Part shown: in pieces, positions 32,230 through 42,184 of the stretch
Layout of the letters: each line of letters begins with the position of its first letter
How positions within the stretch are numbered: the first letter of the stretch is position 1
Assembly: GCA_025084515.1 (NCBI GenBank)
Contig: JAJAGP010000276.1
Coordinates: 124,001 to 188,000, forward strand
DNA from: Ancistrus triradiatus
Lineage: Eukaryota; Chordata; Actinopteri; Siluriformes; Loricariidae
Length of the DNA stretch: 64,000 nucleotides
Reading direction: 5' to 3'
Notes under the pieces: generated by a model
Seen by the model: only the letters and a program-made list of their open reading frames with translations
Databases searched by the model: none
What the model was told of the DNA's origin: nothing
Made by a program: the position numbers and the translations under genes

Positions 32230-32714
32230 GATTACTCATGGAGCATGTATACTAGTTACCTGATTATAATCGGATTTGGCAGTCTGCGCATGTGCACAGA
32301 GCGGCTAGCAGGAAAAAAGCACAGTTGCCTGGTCCACTTGTCCTAAAAATTTCTAATTTTGCTTCTTATAGGCTTAATTACGTAGACCACGTGAGGGATT
32401 CTCTTGTGGGATCTGGCAACCCTGGAATTAAAACCAGCACCCACTAAACGGCTATTGAAGACTTTGTGGAGACTCTGAAACGCAATTTATAATCAAGAAA
32501 ATTAAGAATTTGATTATTAAATATTAAAAAATGAAGTTTACGACATATTTCTGTGAGATTATTGGCTGGTAGCAAAGTAGAATTCTGATTATTTCCTGGG
32601 TCATGTAAACCCTGAGGTTTCGCATTATCTGATTACTCAAGTGCATGTTTACTCCTTGATCGGATTACTGACAAAATCAGATTTGGATTATTACGTGCAT
32701 GTAAACGCGCTCAA
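32230..32714. mobile_element. Family K element, copy K2 (reverse orientation to K1)
   Basis: The right end GTGCATGTAAACGCGCTCA and internal GATCTGGCAACCCTGGAATTA (complement of the K1 block), AGGTTTCGCATTATCTGATT and CATGTAAACCCTGAGG correspond to K1. The left end is diverged, so its boundary is approximate. Confidence 0.6.
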
Positions 32715-34510
32715 TGTTTAAAATAAATTCCAAAGTTTGTGTCAAACAGCATTTTGTTTTTAATGAAAACATGGCAATATAACAGCAACTGCACGGATAT
32801 GCATTGTTATGCACCAATGTTGTTTATGTGCAAAAAATAAAACAAAAAAGTAAGTTTGCTTGAAACAATTTATGTTTTCAGATCCTCTGTTAGTTGCTTA
32901 ATAGACCATACAGTTACATAAATACAGCTGTTTAGTGTAAGCACAGCACCCTGAGAGACCTGAAGGGTCAGATAATTTACTAAGCTCTTTTCCTATTTAT
33001 ATTGGTATTTAGTTTTTCAGCAGATGGTTATAAAAACTGTGTAGACTTGATCTGTCTCCAATGATGCCTTTGTGGTTTAGCTACCAGCTTCCAGGTAGCT
33101 GAAATACCAAAGGGGAAACACAGCCAGCAGGTGGGCTGTGTCTAAAGTGAATGATATTTTTCTGTTTATCTTGAGATTAGCCTAATCCACAGGCAGTTTC
33201 AGGACAGGAAGCCCTCTTGTAGACTGCAGTTGGAGAGTGATGATATCTGTCAAGCCTTGAGCTGCTGTGGTAAGATAGTGCTGTAATCTCCAGCAGAGAG
33301 ATCTGACCAGTGGTCCATGCTGCTTACTGAGAACTGAATCTCGGTGGGTCCTCCTGCGCACACAAGCGCAATTGCAAACTTGAAACTTATCTATTCCAGC
33401 AAGACCCGGCAATCTGTTAGGAAATAACGGCCCTGCTTTCAGAGTTAAACAAAGCCCACATTTTTTTCTCTTTCTTCTTTCTCTGGTGTCTACACATCCT
33501 TGACAGGAAGTCTCCACACCCTGCAGTCTGCACTGGAATTCAGAGATAATATGATGGCTCTATGGTTCTTTTAATGACAGTGCCTAACTTGAGGTTTTGT
33601 TGGACTTTTGGCTGACTGAACAATATTTCTGTCTGGCAAAGTTTGTTTTGTTGGTCATCCTTGACTGCATCATTGGTTTTGTTGATGTGGGTACACTCTT
33701 TGGTACATTGATGTCCACTGGTTGGTCTCCCCCTGAAAGACAAGGGTGAATCCCAAGGTCACATTCCTCTTTTAACCGTAAACAAAATATAAGAGACACA
33801 TGGTTGAGATGGATCTACTGCAGCAGCCGTTTTGGCCCAGAGGACTGGAATGACATACATTTGAATTTGAGTAGAAGAGTTGTGCAAGTCAGTGTTTGTC
33901 TCTGTTTTTATTGCCCAGAAATTAAGTTACATAGTAAATAAAGTAATGGAAAGTAACAAAGTTTGTATTAACTATTTACCAGCATGATTAATTGCTATTT
34001 AATTCATCAGTGCTTTTTAAGGATACTGAAGCCAGGTCAGTTTCTCTTGGGGTGTTCAGTAACCCTGGAAGTCTGCCCAATTTGAGAACCAAGTTTGAGT
34101 TGGCTTACTGCCTCCACTCCATGTAATAACTGCCAGAGAACTGTGCTGAGTGACAACAAAATCATGCCATGGTGAGTGCAGGTACAACCTCTTTTACACA
34201 AGTACATTTATTTGCTGTGTAGAGTGTGTGTGTGAATGCACTTCAGAGTGAAATGCTCAGTAAACTGACACCTGGTACTATTGCCGAGTAATTGCTGGGT
34301 TGCCTTTATGTCAAACCCAATCTGGCAAATTATTGTGTAAGCTACATTTATATCTGCTGAAACCAGTTATTTATAACATACAGTAGTAAAGAGATGAAAA
34401 GAAGAAATAATACAATAGTAACACATAATAGAGAGGGTGTACAGCATGTAATCTTTAGAACACACTAAAAAGTTGGATTTGGTCATTAATACACTGAATA
34501 TCCATGGCGT
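32715..34510. other. Unrecognised single-copy-looking sequence
   Basis: About 1.8 kb. Open frames at 33182-33517 and 33540-33799 have no recognisable domain or splice context. No repeat recognised. Confidence 0.35.
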
Positions 34511-34869
34511 TACAGGTATGCACCATTTAACTACCACATTACATTCTGTGAAACTGCACGTTGACCGAAATGGTCATTGACCAGACATTATCATATAGTC
34601 TGTACCATCACATATTCTTTTTCTGCTACTGTAATGTAAATATAAAGGGTATTTTCCCAAGAAAACTACACACAAACGATATGGAAATGCACCAGAGATA
34701 CCACTGGTAACACAAGAGGAATGGTATCATCTACACAGCATCTCTAATGCCACCACATTTTTTTGTTTATGGAAATTCACAATATTATAGACAACACAAC
34801 AATGTACTGTCACAACCCTGTATAGGAAAACAGACTCAAGGAGTGAATGTGAACCGGTTTATATAGTTA

Positions 34870-36242
34870 CAGTGGTGCTTGAAAGTTTGTGAGCCCTTTA
34901 GAATTTTCTATATTTCTGCATATGACCAAAAACAACACCAGATTTTCACACAAGTCCTAAAAGTAGATAAAGAGAACCCAGTTAAACAAATGAGACAAAA
35001 ATATTATACTTGGTGATTTATGTATTGAGGAAAATGATTTCGATATTATGTATTAGTGAGTAGCAAAAGTATGTGAACCTTTGCTTTCAGTATCTGCTGT
35101 GACACCCCTGTGCAGCAATAACTGTAACTGTTGATCAGTCCTGCACACCGGCTTGAAGGAATTTTAGCCCATTCCTCCGTACAGAACAGCTTCAACTCTG
35201 GGATGTTGGTGGGTTTCCTCACATTAACTGCCCACTTCAGGTCCTTCCACAACATTTAAATTGGATTAAGGTCAGGACTTTGACTTGGCCATTCCTAAAC
35301 ATTAACTTTATTCTTCTTTAACCATTCTTTGGTAGAACGGCTTGTGTGCTTAGGGTCGTTGTCTTGCTGCATGACCCACCTTCTCTTGAGATTCAGTTCA
35401 TGGACAGATGTCCTGACATTTTCCTTTAGAATTCTCTGATATAATTCAGAATTCATTGTTCATGTGATCTTTAGCAAACTGCAGACCAGCAGGAATGTTC
35501 TTTTTGGAGAGCAGTGGCTTTGTCCTTGCAACCCTGCCATGCACACCATTGTTGTTCAGTGTTCTTCTGATGGTGGACTCATGAACATTAACATTAGCCA
35601 ATATGAGAGAGGCCTTCAGTTGCTTAGAAGTTACCCTGTGGTCCTTTGTGACCTTCCCACCTATTACACACCTTGCTCTTGGAGTGATCTTTGTTGGTCG
35701 ACCACTCCTGGGGAGGGTAACGATGGTCTTAAATTTCCTCCATTTGTACACAGTCTGTCTGACTGTAGATTGGTGGATCCTAAACTCTTTAGAGATGGTT
35801 TTATAACCTTTTCCAGCCAGATGAGCATCAACAACTCTTTTTCTGAGGTGCTCAGAAATCTCCTTTGTTCGTGCCATGATACACTTCCACAAACATGTTG
35901 TGAAGAGCAGACTTTGATAGATCCCTGTTCTTTAAATAAAACAGGGTGCCCACTCACACCTGATTGTTATCCCATTGATTGAAAACACCTGACTCTAATT
36001 TCACCTTCAAATTAACTGCTAATCCTAGAGGTTCACATACTTTTGCCATTCACTAATATGTAATATTGGATCATTTTCCTCAATAAATAAATGGCCAAGT
36101 ATAAAATTTTTGTTTCATTTGTTTAACTGGGTTCTCTTTATCTACTTTTAGGACTTGTGTGAAAATCTGATGGGGTTTTAGGTCATATTTATGCAGAAAT
36201 ATAAAAAATTCTAAAGGGTTCACAAACTTTCGAGCACCACTG
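34870..36242 (-). mobile_element. Tc1-like transposon, family B, copy B2, inserted in M6
   Basis: Terminal repeats CAGTGGTGCTTGAAAGTTTG and complement of CTTTCGAGCACCACTG, TA at 34868-34869 and 36243-36244. 1373 bp. Internal deletion at about 35460 joins the AKDHM codons to the MNSELYQ codons. Confidence 0.93.
35046..35877 (-). pseudogene. Tc1-like transposase pseudogene (B2)
   Basis: ATG at 35875-35877 (MARTKEISEHLRKRVV), open for about 143 codons through both HTH motifs and the GRPTKI linker to LQFAKDHMN. The next segment, including the first catalytic Asp (WTDETK) and the KHGGGS core, is deleted. Downstream the QQDNDPKHTS block with the second Asp remains out of frame, and the third catalytic Glu codon is TAA (35256-35258), the same change as in B3. 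Confidence 0.9.
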
Positions 36243-36644
36243 TATAGGTGAGAGAGAATATACAACTAGTGGGGAACAAACAAATGAGAACTACTTACAA
36301 TAGCACATGCACATACCCTTACAAATGCCATTTACAGCTTGTTACCCTTAAATAGCAGAAAGTCATGCACACAAACTTGCACTAACTTACGCAGAAAAAG
36401 TCTATAGTCCAAATGTGAGCACACGACCGCTAAGGTAGTAAAACACACACAAAAGAATGACATACTTCTGCTCTTTAACTCCTGTCTTTGCTCGTGGATC
36501 CGCAGCGTCTGCAATATCTGGAGTTATAAAACAGATATTTATTTCCTTTAATAATTTATTATGATTTTTAAGATCTCATTAAAGTGAACAGATGTTGATC
36601 ATACTGTTGTTAAATGCCACATACCTGTAACTGGATAGAGCAGC

Positions 36645-36730
36645 TTCTGTGGCTCGGAGGTAAGAGCAAGCTGTCGAAAGCAGACGTTCCTGAGGATCTG
36701 GGTTAGAGCCCTGGGCTGGGGCGGTAGTAG
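36645..36730 (+). mobile_element. Possible tRNA-like SINE head relic
   Basis: CTGTGGCTCGGAGGTAAGAG resembles an A box region and GGATCTGGGTTAGAGCCC a decayed B box, in the layout of another fish SINE head. No body or tail recognised. Confidence 0.35.
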
Positions 36731-38013
36731 TGTGTTTATACTTCAGAAATGGCACAAAAATATTTTTCTTTAGGACACAAAGGAACTTAGATGGGATAAA
36801 AATTACGTGTCATTATTTTTACACCTGATCATGTAGGTAAAACACAGTGTAACTTTTAGATGTAGGAGAAAGTTGTCTGTAATATTCATTAAGTTAAAAT
36901 TTTGCGATAATTATCTGTATACAACCGTCAAAGGCATGAATGTACTTGTAACAAACACACAGATTCAGTAAAAATTCAGTAATTTTTTATTTTATTTTTA
37001 ATTCCACAGAATCATGCAATTAAATTTTATACATAGTTATGTGCAACCTATTTTAAAATTTAATTTTTAAATTCTATACAAATTAGGGGGGGTTGGGTGT
37101 TTTTTGGGGGTTTTTTTTGTTTTTTTTCTGTAGTGTCCCAACGTTTTCTGATTTGGGGTTGTATATTTAAATAATTGAATGTGTTCTGTACCTTTGTTAC
37201 ACATTAAAGCTACTTGTGACATGTGCAATGAGAAAAGCAGAGTTATTTCCTTGCCATGCCCTGACAAATCAGCACCATTGGATTTCACTAGTCCGTGCTT
37301 TGCTGAATACATCTTTTTTCAGAGTTAAGTAAAAAGAGACATGAAGCAAAATAGATTAGTAATGGTTAATAGTTAATATTAACTTAATTAATAATAATAG
37401 TTTAGATTGTTGTGTGTGCTCACATTAATTTCATATCAGGAGTACCAGTGCTCCTTGGTCAGAAGCTTTCAGTAGAGCCTTGGCTTTGAGTACTTTACTC
37501 CAGAAAAGGCAGTGCAGTGTTAATTTTCCGATATTGTGCAACCCTAATTTACAGTATTCAGCAAGTGGCCTTATCCAGAGTGACTCAGTTGGAGCAGCTA
37601 CCGGTCTTTGTACAGTGAGGATATAGGCTGAATCACAACCGTCCAACCGGCGAGAGCTTAAACTGCTGAGCGATTTCTATTCCATATACTGGATTCAGAC
37701 ATGCTCTCAGTTTTCCCTTTCTCTGGCCATCGTCATAGACCTGGTGTAGATGAACAGAGCTGTGTGTGTTGGCTGTATGTTATATTTACCTTCAAATGAA
37801 AAATGTAAGGATTTTATGCATTTGCTGCACTAATTTTACTTTTTTACACATGCAACTTTAAGCCTAACAAATCAGAATCACTCTACATTATAGAAATCAT
37901 ATAATGTGTGTATTTGGATAGGAATCAAATGTAATGCTGCCAGATATTACTGACGTTTTCTGAGCCGTTGAATCCATTACAAATTTCTTACTCTGCTGTA
38001 ATTGTGAGACATA
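36731..38013. other. Mostly unrecognised sequence with a family D end and a SINE relic
   Basis: 37135-37163 (GTCCCAACGTTTTCTGATTT then GGGGTTGTA) is the terminal repeat of a family D Tc1-like element; the coding part is not visible. 37547-37580 looks like an inverted V-SINE tail (CAGTATTCAGCAAGTGGCC, TTATCCAGAGTGAC). G- and T-rich low complexity at 37086-37128. Confidence 0.5.
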
Positions 38014-39618
38014 CAGTGGTGCTTGAAAGTTGTTGAACCCTTTAGAATTTTCTATATTTCTGCATAAATATGACCTAAAACATCAACAGATTTTCATACA
38101 AGTCTTAAAAGTAGATAAAGAGAACCCAGTTAAACAAATGAGACACAAATATTATACTTGGTCATTTATTTATTGGGGGAAATGATCCAATATTACATAT
38201 TAGTGAGTGGCAAAAGATGTGAACCTCTAGGATTAGCAGTTACTTTGAAGGTGAAATTAGAAGTCAGGTGTTTTCAGTCAATGGGATGGACAATCAGGTG
38301 TGAGTGGGCACCCTGTTTTATTTAAAGAACAGGGATCTATCAAAGTCTGCTCTTCATAACATGTTTGTGGAAGTGTATCATGGCACGAACAAAGGAGATT
38401 TCTGAGGACTTCAGAAAAAAAAGTTGTTGATGCTCATCAGGCTGGAAAAAGGTTACAAAACCATCTCTAAAGAGTTTTGGGACTCCACCAATCCACAGTC
38501 AGACAGATTGTCTACAAATGGAGGAAATTCAAGACCATGTTACCCCTCCCCAGGAGTGGCCGATCATCAAAAGATCACTTCAAGAGAAAGGGCGTGTAAT
38601 AGTTGGTGGAGGGTCACAAAGGACCCCAGGGGTAACTTCTAAGCAAATGAAGGCCTCTCTCACATTGGCTCATGTTAATGTTCATGAGTCCACCATCAGA
38701 AGAACACTGAACAACAATGGTGTGCATGGCAGGGTTGCAAGGAGAAAGCCACTGCTCTCCAAAAAGAACATTGCTGCTCATCTGCAGTTTGCTAAAGATC
38801 ACGTGGACAAGCCAGAAGGCTATTGGAAGAACGTTTTGTGGACGGATGAGACCAAAATATAACTTTTTTTGGTTTAAAAGAAAATTATGTTTGGAGAAAG
38901 GAAAACCCTGCATTCCAGCATAAGAACCGTATCCCCATCTGTGAAACATGGTGGGGTGGTAGTATCATGGTTTGGGGCCTGTTTTGCTGCATCTGGGCCA
39001 GGACGGCTTGCCATCATTGATGGAACAATGAATTCTGAGTTAGGAAAATGTCAGGACATCTGTCCATGAACTGAATCTCAAGAGAAGGTGGGTCATGCAG
39101 CAAGACAACGACCCTAAGCACACAAGTCGTTCTACCAAAGAATGGTTAAAGAAGAATAAAGTTAATGTTTTGGAATGGCCAAGTCAAAGTCCTGACCTTA
39201 ATCCAATTTAAATGTTGTGAAAGGACCTGAAGTGAGCAGTTAATGTGAGGAAACCCACCAACATCCCAGAGCTGAAGCTGTTCTGTACGGAGGAATGGGC
39301 TAAAATTCCTCTAAGCCGGTGTTGCAGGACTGATCAACAGTTACAGGAAACGTTTAGTTGCAGTTATTGCTGCACAGGGAGGTCACACCAGATACTGAAA
39401 GCAAAGGTTCACATACTTTTGCCCCTCACTAATATGTAATATTGGATCATTTTCCTCAATAAATAAATGACCAAGTATAATATTTTTGTCTCATTTGTTT
39501 AACTGGGTTCTCTTTATCTACTTTGAAGACTTGTGTGAAAATCTGATGATGTTTTAGGTTATATTTACGCAGAAATACAGAAAATTTTAAAAGGTTCACA
39601 AACTTTCAAGCACCACTG
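38014..39618 (+). mobile_element. Tc1-like transposon, family B, copy B3 (near full length)
   Basis: Terminal repeats CAGTGGTGCTTGAAAGTTGT and complement of CTTTCAAGCACCACTG, TA at 38012-38013 and 39619-39620. At 1605 bp it is the longest family B copy and keeps all coding segments in order, though the frame is broken. Confidence 0.95.
38380..39439 (+). pseudogene. Tc1-like transposase pseudogene (B3)
   Basis: ATG at 38380 (MARTKEISED). Single-base insertions in A-runs (about 38413-38420 and 38446-38450) break the HTH. STIRRTLNNNG, LQFAKDHVDK and WTDETKI (first catalytic Asp) follow, then a stop at 38860-38862 where the family has Glu. KHGG core at about 38945, QQDNDPKHTS (second Asp) at about 39098-39128, and PSQSPDLNPI followed by TAA at 39209-39211 in place of the catalytic Glu. 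All three catalytic positions can be located; one is nonsense. Confidence 0.93.
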
Positions 39619-39620
39619 TA

Positions 39621-40736
39621 AGTATAAAGATGTAAAATCTTGAGTACTTTCTGGAACATTTTTTGAGGAGTTTACACCTGAAATGTGAAACCCATGTAGA
39701 AGAATTGAAAAAAATGGACAACAAAATTGGAATTTGTATTTTCCCACAAACTAAAATAGATTGACCTAATAGTAGTTTTTAGCTGAATTTGGGTAAAGAA
39801 TTATTCCTAAGTGTTTTAAGTGAACGTGCAAATACATTTACAATAAGTATTTATTTCTGATTCACAAATAGGCCGTTATTGCGCTTAAAACATGTACAAA
39901 CTTCTGTAATGCACAAATATATCCATATTGTTTTCTACATGGTCTGCTTTCTCATTTCCAGACTCGTAGTCATTCAGTATCCTGTTGGGCGAGATTCAAT
40001 ATGATGCGTTCAAAGTCATTTGTCTACTTAGCATTAGCTTAACTCTATCTGCATACACACAAGATTCAGTGAATGTCTGCTAGCTCTGTGTCTGGGGCTT
40101 CAAAGCAGATTTTGCACACTGTGCTGTGAGGTTCACTGGGATGAATTTCTTAGTTTAATTAATGAACAGGGCAATAATGCAATGAGATATTTTATAATTT
40201 GATTCAGTAAAATGTTGAATTCTACAAAGATTAATTAATAACAGACACTTTTCTAAAAATTTCTTTGCCGCATTTTAATGAAACTGAGGGAAACCAGGCT
40301 TCCCATGTCATCCTTAAGCAGTCGCCTCTGCTGCAGATGTAGCAGATATAATTTGGACTATTGACATAGTTTCTTGCCATTATAGTGGTGGCTGGAGTAT
40401 CAGCACAACGCTTAAATACACAAAAGTACAAGTTTTCAACAGATTTTACGTACTTGACTGGATCTTTGCAATAATGACAATTTTTTGTATTCTAGCAGTA
40501 CTTTGAAAATGAGAATTGGGACTTTGGAGAAATTGTAGAACAGGCTATTTACAAAAGACTTTGGCTCTAATTATTCCATAATTTTTTATTTCTATAAGAA
40601 TTAATGTCAAAGATCAGAGTATTGTCTGGTACTAACCAATAGTTACCTAACTGACTCTCTGGTGGCCACTTGCCAAGTTACTTACTAAATTAAAATTTAG
40701 AACAGACAAGGGATGCAAATGTAGGGAAATACAGTA
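39621..40736. other. Unrecognised single-copy-looking sequence
   Basis: About 1.1 kb. 39960-40240 contains TTAATTAATGAACAG and other AT-rich homeodomain-like cores but no recognised gene or repeat. Confidence 0.35.
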
Positions 40737-40766
40737 TATGGCTAAAAGTTTGTGGATACACAAATT
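40737..40766 (+). mobile_element. Terminal fragment of a Tc1-like family I element
   Basis: TATGGCTAAAAGTTTGTGGA is the left terminal repeat type seen at 54124. The rest of the element is not recognisable, apparently replaced by the hAT-like element that starts at 40767. Confidence 0.55.
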
Positions 40767-40826
40767 AGGGGTGCAACGATTTATTAAGTTAGTCGACTAA
40801 AATCGACTACCAATTTAATTTAATAT

Positions 40827-41017
40827 TTACATTTACAGCATTTAGCAGACGCCCTTATCCAGAGCGACTTACAATTGGTACAGTCTTACAATCCAAGCAA
40901 TTGTGGGTTAAGGGCCTTGCTCAAGGACCCAACAGTGGCAGCTTGGCAGAGGTGGGATTTGAACCCTGGACCTTGTAGTCCATAGTCCAGTACCTTACCC
41001 GCTAGGCTACCACAGTT
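40827..41017 (-). mobile_element. tRNA-derived SINE (V-SINE-like), copy 4
   Basis: Complete on the minus strand: head ACTGTGGTAGCCTAGCGGGT, B box GGTTCAAATCC, central CCTTGAGCAAGGCCC, tail TCTGCTAAATGCTGTAAATG. Lies in the hAT-like element, 260 bp from copy 5, which is oppositely oriented. Confidence 0.93.
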
Positions 41018-41117
41018 GATTAGTCAGTGGCATCATCACACACGTTTCTCACTCTACCTAGGAATGTTTTTACAGTACAGCTTACTGGAGAGTTAACAAC
41101 AAAGCTGTGGCAGCCTT

Positions 41118-41230
41118 AAGAACAAAATCCTCGAAAGTGTGGCAGCATTTAATGCTTAACTTTGTTTAACCCAACCTTAGTTGGTGGTGGAGCACATCAT
41201 CCATGTTGGAGCATCTGAAGAGTGAACACG
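41118..41230 (+). pseudogene. BED zinc-finger remnant of a hAT transposase
   Basis: The plus strand reads TKSSKVWQHLML near 41123-41160, the start of a ZBED-type BED finger (SKVWQHF motif). It then reads SSMLEHLKSEHV near 41198-41231, the end of such a finger (M.EHLKRKH). The intervening cysteine pair region is lost or changed. This supports the hAT assignment of the surrounding element. Not functional. Confidence 0.65.
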
Positions 41231-41276
41231 TTGGCTCACTCAGTGCAGACGATTCATCTCGGCAAGTTAGTTGTAC

Positions 41277-41473
41277 GGGACTGTGGTAGCCTAGCGGTTA
41301 AGGTACTGGACTATGGACCAGAAGGTCGAGGGTTCAAATCCCACCTCTGCCAAGCTGCCACTGTTGGGTCCTTGAGCAAGACCCTTAACCCACAATTGCT
41401 TGGATTGTAAGACTGTATCAATTGTAAGTCGCTCTGGATAAGGGCGTCTGCTAAATGCTGTAAATGTAAATGT
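41277..41473 (+). mobile_element. tRNA-derived SINE (V-SINE-like), copy 5
   Basis: GGGACTGTGGTAGCCTAGCG head, GGTTCAAATCC B box, full central block and GCGTCTGCTAAATGCTGTAA tail with ATGTAA units. TGTAC occurs on both sides (41272-41276 and 41471-41475), a possible short target duplication. Confidence 0.93.
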
Positions 41474-42184
41474 ACTAGCCAGCTAGCTAATGTCAAAAGC
41501 CGTCCTACTTCATAGTATGGGCTGTAATTTTTTTTCTTTTGAAATGCATGTTCTCTTGAATCGTTAATGGAGTTGGACTGGAGATGCAAGCTATTATTCG
41601 CAGTGAACCCGTTCACATTCCAAATAATGTTTAACATTTTAAACATTGAATCGTTGCGTAGGCCACAGTTCTGTTCAAATTCAGGGAAGAAGATGGAAAA
41701 CATTTGTGTGGTTCTCCGCGACCATGCAGGGGAGCTGGATGATGGGCTACTATTGAAATTGAAGGTTTACACAGATTATTCAATTTTAACTGTTCATAAG
41801 TAACAAGTGTGCTGCAAACATTTGTCATTGTTTGCCGAATTTGAGCGGACCTGATGTTTATGGCTGGAGATACTGATTTGGTTTATTGCTGCTACTTTGC
41901 ACACCATTGGTTTTAAATGTTGACAGGAAAAAGATGTTACACTGTTATTTATTTTTTGTATTGGCAGCAAAGTTCATTAGAACAGTGAAGTTTTGAATAC
42001 GGTATTCATCTTTTTCTTCATTGTTTGTTAGCAAATGTATAAAACAGCCTAAAGCTTAATGTAGAGGCTGATAGCTACGTTAGTTATTTGGTAATTGAGT
42101 GATTCATAATCCAAATAATCAATTATTCATTTCAATAATCGATAGATTATTCGAATGTCAAAATAATCGTTTGTTGCAGCCCTT

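Larger units (their letters stand above)
34511..36629 (+). mobile_element. Family M element, copy M6, interrupted by B2
   Basis: Best-preserved termini of the family: TACAGGTATGCACCATTTAA on the left, complement of TTACAGGTATGTGGCATTTA on the right. Internal blocks shared with M2: ACTGTAATGTAAATATAAAG, GCACCAGAGATACCACTG, ACAGATATTTATTTCC. Removing the Tc1 insertion (34870-36242) leaves about 745 bp without coding potential. Confidence 0.8.
40767..42184 (+). mobile_element. hAT-like transposon relic with BED-finger remnant
   Basis: Left end GGGTGCAACGATTTATTAAG with GTCGACTAAAATCGACTA; right end complementary to AGGGCTGCAACAAACGATTA followed by TCGAATAATCTATCGATTAT. These are termini of a hAT family I know from fish. 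The interior keeps BED zinc-finger coding but not the transposase core. Two SINEs in opposite orientation are inserted. Confidence 0.75.

Noticed and set aside
33182..33517. 111-codon frame on the minus strand with several Cys residues
   Set aside because: Cys spacing does not fit a zinc finger I know; no supporting context.
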